This document shows positions 35,580-46,759 of a stretch of 64,000 nucleotides of DNA, one piece after another (within the stretch, counting starts at the first letter, position 1; each line of letters starts with the position of its first letter). This DNA comes from Porpolomopsis calyptriformis (Eukaryota > Basidiomycota > Agaricomycetes > Agaricales > Hygrophoraceae). A program made the position numbers and the translations under genes. The stretch lies in contig OX621163.1 in the NCBI GenBank assembly GCA_951640195.1, positions 3,286,001 through 3,350,000 on the forward strand, read 5' to 3'. The notes beneath the pieces are model-generated. The model was not told the origin of the DNA. It searched no databases and was given only the letters and a program-made list of their open reading frames with translations.

Positions 35580-36781
35580 ATTTTTTGAATATCCAACATA
35601 GACTGTTGGGTTGCCAAAAATGAGCGCAAATGACATTGTAAAACGTCGTCGTTGATTTTTGCACAGCCACCACTGGCTAATCAACCAACACCAACACCAC
35701 TACCCCCGCACCAAACCACCGACATGCAGCAAGATAGCCAACACGTCAAGGGTGGTCACAAACCACCATTAGGTGTCACCCTGCAGACCAGCAGGGCCGA
35801 AAGCGGTGCCGACGAGGCACAACGAGTGCTACATCATCAAACGCGCCCATCACCGCCGCGCTTGCATTTCGCGAGCGCTCGCTCCCCCGACCCCCACAGA
35901 CATCCAGTGGGGTCTAGCAAGACCACAGAAGCCCGGAAGGAGGGAAGACGAGTCCAGAGGGAGGTAAGACAGACACCACGTCATCGACGTCGGCTGTCCC
36001 CCCATCTACCTCCAACACCCAATCGACTCCATCCAACGGCCACCACCCAGCCCCAGCGACGTCCCAACGTCGCCCACCATTCCCGCAACACCGACGCATG
36101 ATGGAACGAAAGCCAATGAGGCCAACGATGAGCACACGAAGTGCCACGTCACTGCCCAACAGCAGCCCCGACCTCGAACGCCTACATCTGCGCACCGCGA
36201 TCCGAGCCTAACGGCTCTCGCACCCAACCCAGAGGAAGCCCCCCAGAGCCCGTCGACAAGATGGCAAACTCGCAGGGTGCCCCTGGAGGTGCCGGAAATG
36301 CCAGCGGCCCCCCCAGCTACGTCCCACGTCCGCGGTCCCCAGGTCAAGCCCAATGGCTCCCGCCACCACCACTGCAATGCCTAACGACGTCGACGACGCA
36401 AGTCTGAGCCCAATGGCTCCGGAGGACACGACGACGATGACGGAGAGCGTCAAACGACGCTGAAGGTGCGTTTTATGCACCCCCCGCTCTTGCATGACCG
36501 CGCCTCGCGCGCGGATCCCCCCAACAACCTTCCCAGAGATTGGGAAGGTCCCAATACATCATCTGAATGATGACAGGTCACGCAGGATCCAGACACGGAT
36601 CCTGCACCATCTACGGCCCTGACATCTCATACGTCGGGACAGACACCTACCTCCCAGGAGGTAGAGGACTCACAGGCAATTAGGTCGCCCATGCCCGACT
36701 TTGTACCAGGGAGGTACAGTGCATTCCGCCCATTGGGGCAGAGGCACGAGAAGCCATCATATAGATGGCACAGTCGGCCCC
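35580..36781 (+). other. D1 GC-rich, CpG-rich leader/5' coding region
   Basis: It is Pro/Arg/Ser-rich in several frames (for example PNGSRTQPRGSPPEPVDK) with dense CGTCG/GACG motifs. D2 has the same region with an open frame of about 200 codons (54759-54160), while D1 frames are interrupted by indels. No family recognised. The contrast in CpG content with the surrounding decayed repeats, and with D3, suggests that D1 and D2 arrived recently. Confidence 0.45.
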
Positions 36782-37154
36782 TGTCAGGACCTGAGCTTGT
36801 TCAGGTCTCAAGGCCTGACTAAGGATGAACTCGTTGACAGGGATAATGAATGGATGAGTATGAAAGCTGTCGCAATACCAAGTTCAGGTATGCAGACAAC
36901 TAAGTCGAAAACTACAGATACAGGGGTAGCTACTAGTCTTATATAGTAATGGATAATTAGGGGTAGTCACATGTACGTGACTGTGTCGGAATGTCTAGGG
37001 TGATTAGTCCTGAGACATGTATAAGACATGGTAAGCTATCATAAGTCTAAGACGTAGTAAGTCATTACGAGACAGATAGGTCTGAGACATAGTAAGATGG
37101 ATAAGTCCTAATAAGGGAAAAGAGTGGAAATGGATGGAAATGGTAATCCTGACA
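36782..37154 (+). mobile_element. 373-bp solo LTR inside D1
   Basis: TGTCAGGACCTGAGC...AATCCTGACA, with GCCCC duplicated at 36777-36781 and 37155-37159. D2 lacks it, giving the empty site. It resembles the 580-bp solo LTR at 20837 at its start and around its ACTAAGTC region. Confidence 0.88.
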
Positions 37155-37182
37155 GCCCCTTGGCCTAGCAACAGGCTCGGGA

Positions 37183-37567
37183 GTGAGTGAAACTGAGACG
37201 CAATTTGTGCCTCAGCCACGAACTGAGCCTCAGGGCTCCAGTATTGAAAGGGTGCAGCCCATGCCCCTTAAAGCAAGGAAGGAGCACGTAGATGTGCCCT
37301 TGTTGAATCATCAGCTGAGGCCCGCAAAGGCTAGAAATGCTGAAGAGGATGTTAAGCATCCTCAATACCTGTCAGACACGACAGGTGCAACCTCAAGCGA
37401 GCATTACCATGCTCACGCAAATCAATCCACCTGCAGCTATGTGGGAGGAAGTAATGGACATGAGCACAAGGCTCATGATGAATACTATCAGTGAAGGACT
37501 GAAGGGTCCTGGTCTGATAGAATATGTGGTCACAGATCCAGTGACCAAGAGACAACATTGTCTCTAA
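37183..37567 (+). CDS. D1 upstream reading frames leading into the acidic ORF
   Basis: Two overlapping frames look coding and are shared with D2. One (37183-37494) carries ETETQFVPQPRTEPQGSS and KARKEHVDVPLLNHQLRP. The other (37337-37567) carries INPPAAMWEEVMDMSTRLMM and ISEGLKGPGLIEYV, ending RQHCL-stop. The second overlaps the start of the following ORF. Either short introns or a frameshift would be needed to link them. Function unknown. Confidence 0.4.
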
Positions 37568-38418
37568 GAAGGGGAAGGTGCAATAAAGATGCCCATCCTC
37601 ATAAGAGATCTCTGTCTTGGGCAGAGGAGGAATTGATTGTCGAAGCAGTGCTTCAAGCCCGGAAAATGGGCAAGATGGATGGATCAACTGAATCCATTCT
37701 GAAAATGTATCACAGACTCTCCCAATGGATGAGGAGACGTGACTTGTACAAGTTGTACAAGGCAGGAGTCGACATTAAGTTGCTCCTCCCATCAGCTGCA
37801 GGCGACAGCGATGAGGAAACAGAGGCAGTACAGACTAGTACTGCTAATGTATATGTCGAGCCTGTTATTAGGGCTTGTGCTATAACCGCAACTGAAGCGT
37901 TGCAGTATGCATCGAGACTGCCAACTGCACCAGAGCAGGCAGTAAGTTGCTACTCACAAGAGACAGTGAGGGTATGTGCCATGTCGGCATCATATAGCGA
38001 TAATGAGGAAAACTCGTTCACTGATGCTGAGTCAGTTAAAAGAGACGAGTATGTCTCTACGCAACCACTGTGGGGTACCATAGGTACCTTTTTCATTGTG
38101 AAAATATCCTCAGACAATGAGGAGGATAGCGTCATTGACAATAACTTGTCGGATGAACAAATCACCGAGTATGGTGATGATGCACAGAGTGCCAAGGAAT
38201 ACAGCTCAGCATGTGCTAGTGACGCAGACGAGACACAGTCTGTGTATAGTGATGAAGCAGATGAAGACATGTCTGCTGGCTGCAAAGATAAAGCAGATGA
38301 ATATGGGTCTGCTGAAGCCAATGATGAGGCAGATGAGAATACATCTGCTGATGATGATAATAAGGCTTATGCCTCTGACCAGCCTTCAGATGAGGAAGGT
38401 GGGTATGAAAGCATGTAG
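37492..38418 (+). CDS. D1 acidic ORF, open in D1 and D2
   Basis: The open frame reaches back to about 37492 but has no ATG before MGKMDGS (37669); the first 286-codon version begins at a TTG. The N-terminal part is basic and helical (WAEEELIVEAVLQARK, LSQWMRRRDLYKLYKAG). The C-terminal half is very acidic with repeated ADE-SA motifs (DEADEDMSAG, DEADENTSAD). D1 and D2 differ at about ten residues, with no stop in either. It resembles no gag or pol domain I know. An upstream exon or frameshift probably supplies the start. Confidence 0.55.
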
Positions 38419-39659
38419 AATCACATGTGCTGCCTTCGAAACCTCTTCTAAGAGGGGAAGGAGTGATATAATGCGGAACAGCATTTTATTTTCGGAATCA
38501 TACTTGAGTCTGACTCAAGTTGCAGAATCAAAACTTGATTCTGGTGTATTTTTCGAAGCCTACATCCTAGGCTGTCATTGTCGATTGTACCTTACAGGTC
38601 AATCTGGTGAGGGAGGATGTAACAGATATGGCTGTTACAGAGCCTACAGAGGTAGGTGATCAGTGTTGATAGGTGTTTGGCACCTCAGAGTGGTATAGAG
38701 GCTGTATTTACCACTATTTACAGTATGTTTTAACCCTTTGCCACTGCTTGTACCAGAGATACCACACCCAATAGATATTGGTTGTATTCAGTCTGGTCTT
38801 GAGCAAGGCAAGAATCAAAACCCTTACATCAACTCACTCAACTTTTCCTTGTCCATGTGTTTTCCAAACATGGAGTTCCTTCACATGTCACCTGTGACCA
38901 AGGCTTGGAATTTGTTTCCCACTTTTTCCAGTTATTGGGTAAAGTCCTTAACATACATCTCCATTTTACCTCCAGGTATTATCTAGAAGGTAACGGACAA
39001 ACCAAATGAGTCAATCAAACCTTGGAGCAATACCTATGGATGTATTGTAACTATCAACAGGACAATTGGTCCCATCTCCTAGCTATTGCAGAATTTACAT
39101 ATAACAATGCTCCAAATGCTACTACTGGAATATCCCCTTTTTTCACCAACAAGGGTTATCATCCAAATATTTCAGTACACCCTGAACATGATCTTACTTC
39201 TGTTCAAGCCAGAGAACTAGCTGTTGATTTGGATGAACTCCACTCCAAACTCCAAAATACTATCTCCAAAGCTCAAATGTGTTATCAGTATTATGCTGAC
39301 TTAAAGTGCATTCCAGCCCCTGATTTCGAAATAGGAACTCAAGCCTTCATAAAGGCCAAGTTTTTCTGAACCACCAGACCCTCTAACAATCTCTCAGAGA
39401 AGAACTTAGGTCCTTTCAAAGTCATTACCCAAGTTGGAACCCATTCCTATACTCTCCATTTGCCTAGTTCCATAAAAGCTATCCATCCTGTCTTTCATGT
39501 ATCACAGTTGGAACTAGCCTTGCCAAATACAATTCCAAACTGAGAACAACCTCTGCCTCCTCCGGTAATCATAGATGGAGAACCAGAGTTCAAGATCTCT
39601 GAAATCCTAGACTTGAAAATTGATAATAGGTGTCATTTATGCAAATTATTGTATTTGGT

Positions 39660-39881
39660 TCATTGGGAAGTGTCACAACTGTAGTTGCAAGTCTTGTCAT
39701 TGATCACAAGGCAGGCCTTGGAGCTTAATAAGTCTAAGAGGATATAGAAAAAGGTCCTGACAGGAACATCCTCATAGAGGGTAATGATTCCATCGGTGTT
39801 AAGTTTGACTTCTACAAAGAAGTTCTGTTGTGGGTTGAATCCATTGTGTGCCTCAGCTGAGAGTTTAGGGAATATAGGCAT
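39660..39881 (-). CDS. K4 small ORF reading out of the cassette end
   Basis: MPIFPKLSAEAHNGFN at 39881, then GIITLYEDVPVRTFFY and TCNYSCD, with the last codons beyond the element end (39671). A slightly longer frame begins MSQLF four codons upstream. It is open like the copies in K1 and K2; only K3 has a stop, which hints at past constraint. Confidence 0.45.
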   Translation of the reverse strand: MPIFPKLSAEAHNGFNPQQNFFVEVKLNTDGIITLYEDVPVRTFFYILLDLLSSKACLVINDKTCNYSCDTSQ

Positions 39882-41364
39882 GAATAGTTGGCTCAATAGT
39901 TCTTGAGCTTATGTTTCTCTTTCCTTGTTCTGATGGAAAGGAAGTCTGATAATTCTGATTGCATTCGTGCTACTACAAGTAATCTCACAGGAGGACGAAG
40001 TGATAATCTGCTTCGCCCTCAGGGTTTATATAGTATTTCTAAAATAGGAGTCATTATGAGTCAGCCTCCGCAGTCACCCCATTTTCTATGGTTCATAGCT
40101 TTCAATTAAGGTTTGCCATTGTTCCTAGTCATGCTGCAGAAGGCTGTGTGCTTCTTGTGACTCAATTCTATTGGCCATAGCCTTCCACAGCTCTGGGCTG
40201 TGTTGTCTCATGACTAGTTCCTATTGTTCTTCTGGTCATGAGATCGCTATTGTTTCTATCTCTTGTCCTAGTGTATTGGGTTTCTCTTCTTTGGCTGAGG
40301 AACCTCTTTTTGGTCCTCCCTTTGTTTGTGGACATATAAAAGGTGTGGAGTTGTATCCCTATGCTTCAGTTCAATCTTCATCAATCATCATGACTCCCTC
40401 CTACTAAGGCCACTATGTCCGATTCTTCAAGCAGTCTGGGGTGGTGCACCACACTGCCCCTGTCTTCCTTGATTGCGATTCCTTCCACTATTATCTTCAG
40501 CATATCCCCTCCGACACCGACCTCTGTTAGTCTTCTTTCTCCTGCTTCACTTGCAGTGGCAAGCACAAAGTCAAGAAGTGTCCATTCGTTCGCTGGCCAA
40601 TCTAGCATGCTTGTGGCTTGATGGAGGATCCACTTGGTAAGTATCTTGTTTTGTCTTTATTAGTCTGTGTTTATTGATAATAGGCTTTCCTTTTCTTAGC
40701 TTGGGATAATGACGCCCCTCCCTCTACTTCCCAGCTCCCTTTGGAGGAGCGAGTCAATTGGAGTTCTGATCGTTGGGGGCACCCTCTCCCCTTTGCTGAT
40801 CCCAAGCCTGAGCACTGGGCTGCCAGTCCTTCCTTTCATCCCTGGACCCCTAGTCCAAGTCCTGTTTCTAGTTGTAAGCTCTCAATTCTCTCGCCCTCTT
40901 CATGTTTGTTGACTCCTCATCTTTTTAGTGGAAGATCTGTCGACATCGTTGACCAATGTCAACATCAAGATTGAGGAGGAAGAAGTTCCTCCCAGTTTGT
41001 TGTGGAGTCCCACTAATGATTGGTTGGGTGAGGAAGCAAGAAAGATTGCGATGAGTTTTGTCAAGGGGAAGGCTGCTGAGTTGCAGGCCTCTGGTGGAGA
41101 CACCAATGGGGCAATCTATTGGGGAAATAAGTTGGCTGCATTAGATGGTTAAGTAGTTTTGAGTTTCATAGAGTTCTTGAGGGATAGCATGGTGCAGGAG
41201 ATTGCCAAGATGGACTAGTCTCAATAGTTAGTTGGACATGGACTTCCCCTTTTGTACAAATAGTCTCTGCTGCCAATAAAGACAGCCCCCCTATAAAGAG
41301 AACAGGTATAGAAAAGAAAGGAAAAGAACAGAATTTTAAGAGGGTGAACACTGATTTTATGACA
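39671..41364 (+). mobile_element. K cassette copy 4
   Basis: 1694 bp, TGTCACAACTG...TTATGACA, GGAAG duplicated at 39666-39670 and 41365-41369, inserted in the E chromodomain codon for Gly (HWEG/YEG). Both termini are undamaged. Confidence 0.92.
40390..41218 (+). pseudogene. K4 three-exon Cys-rich gene, nonsense copy
   Basis: Both introns (GTAAGT after the first exon, GTAAGC after the second) and phases match K2. Stops replace codons 6 (CAA to TAA), 47 (TGG to TAG) and 72 (CAG to TAG). The last exon is fully open (VNIKIEEEEVPPSLLW to KMD-stop). AATAAA lies near 41276. Confidence 0.7.
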
Positions 41365-41524
41365 GGAAGGCTATGAAGGTACCAACAAAGAAACCTCATG
41401 GATCCTCACTACTAAGCTAGGACATGCTTCAGAACTAGTCTCAGAGTTCTACTCCACTTATCCAGACCCCTCTATTGAATTCTTTCACTCTTATTTAATT
41501 CTTTTCTTCAATTCTGAAAAATCC

Positions 41525-42301
41525 TTATTCCATTGAAGGGACTAATTCTACATCCCTTATGGGCATTTCCTCCTCCTCCTCTGACATCTCCAACACCTCC
41601 GAACTTTCTCCACTTTCTCCACTATCCCTATAATCTCCATCCAATAACTCCTCAGTCCTCTCCATGGACTCCCTCATCCTCTTTATCTCTATCCTCATTT
41701 TCCTCATCTCCCCCCAAACTCCCTGTAACTCCTCCCTCAAATTCTCCACCTCCACTGATTCTGCATTCCCTCGCTTTCGTTTCCCTCCATGCTCTAGTTC
41801 CTCCATAGTGGTCCAGGTGCATTTCCTTTTTGCTGGTTCTTCCCTAACCCAGCATTTGGCCTTCACATGTTGGCAAGCTGTGCAGCTCTGGGCTTTCCCT
41901 GCTCTAGTCAGCCATATGCACTCTTCTACACTCCCTTTCCTAATGCAAGGCTTACACAGAGCCCTCCTAAACAACTCTGGTCAACTCTAGAATAAAATGG
42001 ATGAAAGGGAAAATACTTATAGCCTTCTGATCAAGGCCTCTTACCCTGATCTCTCCTCTGCCACCGTCTCCACCTACTCTACTGTTTGAGCTGCCTCCTT
42101 TGCCCTCCTTGCTGCCTCCTTTTTTGCAGCCTTAGCTGCCTTTCTGGCTACTCATTGCTCCTCTGCTAACCAACACTCTTCCTCCACCCTCTGGATTTCC
42201 TCCACTTGTTTCTCCACTTCCTTGCACTCTCATCATTCTTCATTTTTGAGCTGAACTTGCAGCTGCGCAAGTTGGGCTTGAATTTCATCGCAAGTGGGCA
42301 T
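41525..42301 (-). pseudogene. Antisense coiled-coil/Cys gene in element E
   Basis: It lies between the E chromodomain and the 3' LTR on the opposite strand. Exon 1 starts MPTCDEIQAQLAQLQVQL at 42301 and is a coiled coil ending in an Ala/Lys run. A likely 58-bp intron (GTAAGAG...TTCTAG, 42044-41987) follows. Exon 2 has CKPC, EEC and SCTACQHVKAKC, a six-Cys Zn-cluster-like set, then Glu-rich helices to TAA at 41525. Exon 1 has four transition-type stops and exon 2 starts with a 1-bp frame difference from the copy at 103-800. The last 149 codons are open. Function unknown; DNA or RNA binding is possible. Confidence 0.6.
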
Positions 42302-42470
42302 TGTTAATGAAGAAGAGTGGTCCACCAGACCTTATTATATATGTTCCAATTTCAAACTCCAATGATTCTCCGAAATCTGCCACATTCCAAAACTCCAATT
42401 TCTTGGTCATTACCAAATATAGTCAAGTCTAGTATGCGGTCTTGAGGGCTCACCCTTAAGAGGGAGATAC

Positions 42471-42725
42471 TGTTATATCCCAGTTCCAATGAACTCCAAT
42501 GAACTCCAATGAACTCTGATTACTCTAACAACTCTGAACACTCTGTACTTTTCACATATCTCTTACTTATAACACACTCTATCATCATCATGTCTTAGAT
42601 ATAATTATCTAGCAGGTATATAAGTACTACATTTTTTCCTGTATCTGTAGACAGAATATTGACTAAGTCCCAACATTTATCCAACTCCGATCTCCGAATT
42701 CAGCTCCAAAACTTTGGACCTAACA
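42471..42725 (+). repeat. Element E 3' LTR
   Basis: 255 bp, TGTTATATCC...CCTAACA, preceded by AAGAGGGAGATAC as polypurine tract. It has one extra AACTCCAATG repeat near its start relative to the 5' LTR. Confidence 0.9.
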
Positions 42726-43004
42726 GACACACATAGTCTGAATGTTTTGCCATTTTCATAATTAGTCTGTGGACTATTAAAATAACCCACTACTCTTATA
42801 TTAGCAATATTATAGGCTAGTATTCTCAACTACAGAGGACTGTTTTACATGTCTCCAAGGTGTATATGTGAGGCAATCAAAATTTTTTGGATGTAATAGG
42901 AAGGAGTTACACTATGTTACCTTTTTGTTATATCAAAAACTCACCATAGTCAGTTGGAGCAAGTCTATCATGAAGAAAACCCAGGAACTCAAAGCTACCA
43001 AAGA

Positions 43005-43385
43005 TGTTAAGGCGCAGTGGTCTTTCGGTCAGCTTAGGGTGGTCAACGGATAGAACAGAGATCCCAGTCAAATGACTAGGGTGGGGTGTCTATGTTGAGG
43101 TCGAAACTAGAATACAAACTCTAACTACGCGTTACTTATCTACTCTGAGTTTGAATTCTGTGACTCAACGACAATCCATGGAATGGCTGACTCAGCTGCT
43201 GCGGATGGCTGTGCAACTGTGGATAGTGTCATTGCCAACCAATGGCGGAAGTCGCTCATGTATGACGGTCACAGACGTGACAAGAAGGAAACGATGGGAT
43301 AAGGAAGGTGGTGAATGGGTGAGACAAGATTAGATGGGCTGCAATAAGATAAGATAAAATGAAAAAGAATGAACGTATCATAACA
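43005..43385 (+). mobile_element. 381-bp solo LTR in the pogo gene
   Basis: TGTTAAGGCG...TCATAACA with AAAGA duplicated at 43000-43004 and 43386-43390. Removing it restores KATK/DALM. It shares CCATGGAATGGCTGACT and the GATAAGATAAGAT tail with the LTR of element I (55940-56406), so it belongs to a related family. Confidence 0.88.
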
Positions 43386-44763
43386 AAAGATGCCCTAATG
43401 GCAAGATCTATTGCAGCCTACCAGCATGAGCTTCGAAGACCTGCTGGAGAGGAGAAGAAAGGTCTAAGGACAGTATATAAGAGCTCACTGAAAGGGTAGA
43501 GGAAAGCCCATCAAGTTAAATCACAAGACATTGTCAAGGCTGGGTGCAGGGGGGAAAACTCAAAGTCAGTATAATGCAGAGAAGAGTTGGTTGCAGGATG
43601 GTGAAGCAGACCTTGTTATCCACTTTGCTGTTGAAGCTGCTGCTCATGGTCTTTCTCTAAGTCACAAGCAACTTTATGAGTATGTAAATACTATCCTGCA
43701 GGCTCAACTTGGCTTGAACTTCCCTAGGTTGGGAGACAATGGACAGACTAATTTGTTGAGAAGTATTCCGAAAGGCTGAAGATGTATTGGGTGTGAGGCT
43801 TGGATAATGCATGTGGACATGCTATCAATCCAATCACTAATGAAAGGTGGTTTGACCTTCTTTGGAAAACACTTCAAGGAGATATGGATTCTGATAACAA
43901 CTCAGCTGAAAAGACGCTAATTCTTGAAGAGAATACTTATGGCATTGATGAATCTGGCTTCTGGCCAGCTGGTGGAACTCAGGAATGAGTGATTAGAGCT
44001 GCTAGGAAGAAAGTTCAGCACCAACAGGAAGATGGAGGCCAAGAAAATACAACCGTAATTGTCACTATCTGTGCTAATGGCACTTCCCTCCCACTAGCCA
44101 TGATCTTTAAGGGTCAAGAATTCCAAGTGAAATGACATTAAGATAACCCTGCCAAAGCCTTGTATGTGTTGATGTTAGCCATGCTATTAGCTACTAATGA
44201 ATTTTTAGCCTGGGTTACTCCAAAAAAGGGTGGACCGATGGTGAGATTGGTGCAGAGTGGATCAAACATTTCAATAAGCAAACAAAAGTAAAAGCTAGAG
44301 GGAGAGGCGCATACTACTAGTTGATAGCTACAACTCTCACTATACCCTCGCCTTCCTCAACTATGCTAAGATACATCGCATTCATGTACTGTGCTATCCA
44401 GCACACAGCACACATGTGTACCAGGGTCTTGATGTTGCAATCTTTGCAACCTTGAAGTTGTACTGGACCCAAGAAAAAGAGAAGTAGGAGCATTACCAAT
44501 GGACCCAGGTTGACAAGACAAACTTTTTAGCAATCTATGGAATAGCTCATATCTGAGCACTCACTCCTAAAAACATCAAGATGGTGTTTAGCAAGACTGG
44601 AATCTTTCTATTCAACCCAAGCATGGTGACAGATAAAATGCTAGGACTGAGTCTTGAAACTTCATATCAATGGTATCTATTGTTGGAGCCAAGCACCCTA
44701 GTCAAGGTGGTAACAGACTTGCTATATGAAATGCAAGAGAGAGGGTGTGATAGGGCAGAATGT

Positions 44764-45327
44764 TGATGTGATGTGGAGCCGTCTGAGCTCTGGAATCTGC
44801 CCTGAGAGATGATGGGAGGCACAATAGAAAGGAGCTATCAAAGAAATTGTGAAAATTGAAGAAATAGAAGAAATTGGAAAATCAGAGCACTCTCTAGAGT
44901 GCTAGAGGCGATTGAAGAGGCTCAAACATGAAGGACTAGATGTGGGACAATGGAATCTATCTTCTTTCTCTATGATACAAACATATCTACAAGTAAATAT
45001 ATCTGTGAAAACAAAGATCCCTTTGTATGCTATATAGTAAAGGGATGAGACTTCTGAATGAAGCAACCAGTCAAAGGGTCGATGGAAACGATGGAAAATA
45101 TACACAATGGATGTCTGGCTATCTGATGCATCCTTTGATATGAGCTGCAATTGTGAATCAAAGGATCAAGGAATTCGAAGAAATTCAGAGAATTTAGAGA
45201 TAAATCGCTGGACAGGAAGCCAAATCGCATAGTTGGGGACATCATAGCAGTGTAGTGGATGTCTGGGAGATCACACAGATATATGGAACATGTACTCTGG
45301 AGCTCAGAGAACCAAGGGGTCATATCA
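44764..45327 (+). mobile_element. X4: solo LTR (X-related subfamily) in pogo
   Basis: 564 bp, TGATGTGATG...CATATCA, with ATGT duplicated at 44760-44763 and 45328-45331. Close to X3 along its length. Confidence 0.85.
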
Positions 45328-46120
45328 ATGTAACACACCTAGTTATCCCTGCAACCTATTCCTTGCACCTATTCAAACTGCTACCCAGGGTCTTGTATCA
45401 ACATTGGCTGCATTCCTTGTCTCATCCTCCCCTGTACAATCAGCCTTTTATCTTCTGAAATGGATCCCAATGCTAATAACCCCATTCAAAGTATGCCACA
45501 CATCTCTTCTTGACACTGTGCCTACAACACTACTGGAAACAGAGATGCAGTTAGTGCTGCAAGAGGCCAATGAATGAGATGCTTACCAAAAGGGATGCCT
45601 TATAGGCATACAGGCAACTGAGATCTTGAATGGTGCCTATATTGATCTGGTTTGGGGTTAGCTGCAAGCCCAGGAAGAAAAGAAGAAGAGGAAAATGAAG
45701 GGTTGTCTTGTCAGTGATGGACTACCCCAGTTACTGACCTCCAATGCATTTGTCAAATGAGTGGTCCAGTTTGAGGCTTGTCAGATTGAGAAAGCAGCTG
45801 GGTTAGAGCAGAGGTGCTCTGCAAGAGAGGAGAGATCAGTGTCATTAATGGGATGGAAGCACAGGGATGAGGAAAGGAAGGATTACAATGATGTGATAAA
45901 AGATCTATGGCAAGAAGCAGTGTGGGGATGGGAGGCTGAATGGGATAAAGCGAAAGTTGAGAAACAAAAACCACAGTGGAAGAAGCCTGTGCTAAAGGGT
46001 GCACTGTTACCACCAATTCCAAAACCTGTCTGGGAGGTAGATGAAGCAGAGGGGCTAGAGGAAGCAGAGGATAATGAAGGGGAAGAGTCTAGTACCAACA
46101 TTGAGAGTGATGAAGACTAA

Positions 46121-46501
46121 TGCTACCCTGACTGATCAAGTCCTGATATAGTGTGTGTCACTGACCTGGAAATATATATGCTCACCTAAAATATGTGTTT
46201 TCTTTGTAGCATCATCATTTCTTTGTGGACCTCATTCAACTATTGATATTTTACTTTTTCAAATGTATTATAATTGTTCTGTCTACTCAGATTTTCCACT
46301 ATTGATACTGAAGTTTAACCTAAGACGTATATGTATTTGGGTGTGTCATTAACTGGTTGAAGACTGTATCAAAGTTTACAGTGGATAGATATTTCATTTC
46401 AAATAGTGCAGTTGTTACAGTGAAAACAACAAAGACAATATAAGGGGGAGCCAGAGCTAACACTATTGCAACAGATAGAGGTATTTTTCTTAGACACAGT
46501 A
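46121..46501 (+). other. pogo 3' flank with one half-unit of the palindromic array
   Basis: About 250 bp of AT-rich sequence without a gene is followed by 46371-46440, a single arm of the array unit seen at 25.3-28.7 kb (TTTACAGTGGATAGATATTT onward). The array therefore flanks the pogo gene on both sides once element E is removed. Confidence 0.6.
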
Positions 46502-46759
46502 TATTACATCCCAGTTCTGACAACTCCAACAACTCCAAACACTCCAGACTTTTTACATGTCTCTTACTTATGCTGCACTCTATCGTCATCATGTCTCAGA
46601 TATAATTATCTAACAGGTATATAAGTACCACATTTTTTCCTGTATCTGTAGACAGAATATCAACTAAGTCCTACATTTACACATCTCTAACCTCCAATAT
46701 CAGCTCTGAAACTTTGGACCTAACAGTATATTCTGTCTCTAGCTTGGGTTTTATTCATG

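Larger units (their letters stand above)
35369..38828 (+). mobile_element. D1: short-LTR element without visible gag-pol
   Basis: 3460 bp including a 373-bp solo LTR (plus 5-bp duplication), so 3082 bp when whole, the same as D2 (3081). Both LTRs are 211 bp (35369-35579, 38618-38828; TGTAACAG...CTTACA). TSD TCAAC lies at 35364-35368 and 38829-38833. GTGAGGGAGGA just before the 3' LTR is a good polypurine tract. No RT, integrase or protease motif is present in any frame, so it is probably mobilised in trans. Confidence 0.88.
30937..41535 (+). pseudogene. Element E pol, interrupted by K3, D1 and K4
   Basis: Protease reads LINSGSTHYF near 31072 (catalytic DSG has become NSG; F keeps DSG). RT has HIDLEEGTTPPLG and QLCVDYRGINKITKKD, with the active site YLDN at about 32176-32187 (Asp to Asn). 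RNase H has ETHASDYTIVGILS. The integrase zinc region is split by K3 (TSD ACTTC) and the core (SMDFIEQLPNSDRF) by D1 (TSD TCAAC). The chromodomain is cut at LVHWEG by K4 (TSD GGAAG), resuming YEGTNKETSWI, and ends at 41535. The catalytic changes are all G-to-A. Confidence 0.85.
28810..42725 (+). mobile_element. Gypsy element E with five nested insertions
   Basis: TSD GACAC lies at 28805-28809 and 42726-42730. LTRs are 245 and 255 bp (TGTTACATCC...CCTAACA). The 13.9 kb include X2, K3, D1 (with a solo LTR inside) and K4. Gag, protease, RT, RNase H, integrase and chromodomain are on the plus strand, followed by an antisense accessory gene. The element is inactivated by stops and by substitutions of catalytic residues. 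Confidence 0.92.
42970..46120 (+). pseudogene. pogo/Tigger-type (DDE_1) transposase
   Basis: It starts MKKTQELKATK at 42970 and resumes after a solo LTR with DALMARSIAAYQHELR. A DNA-binding HTH region follows (GLSLSHKQLYEYVNTILQAQ), then the catalytic core with YGIDESGFWPAG (first Asp), TVIVTICANGTSLPLAM, VDSYNSHYTLAFLNYAK (second Asp; the usual DGHNSHY has become DSYNSHY) and VYQGLDVAIF. FSKTGIFLFNPSMVTDKM precedes X4, and the C-terminus is a Lys/Glu-rich tail ending ESDED at 46120. Frameshifts around 43500-43790 and several stops kill it. Its order is typical of basidiomycete pogo-like proteins. Confidence 0.85.

Noticed and set aside
35914..36495. Long minus-strand ORFs in the GC-rich part of D1
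   Set aside because: GC-rich low-complexity sequence opens many frames; those on the minus strand are not consistently open in D2 and lack domain signal.
41533..41990. Plus-strand Pro/Ser-rich ORFs after the E chromodomain
   Set aside because: They are the complement of the antisense Glu-rich coding exon.
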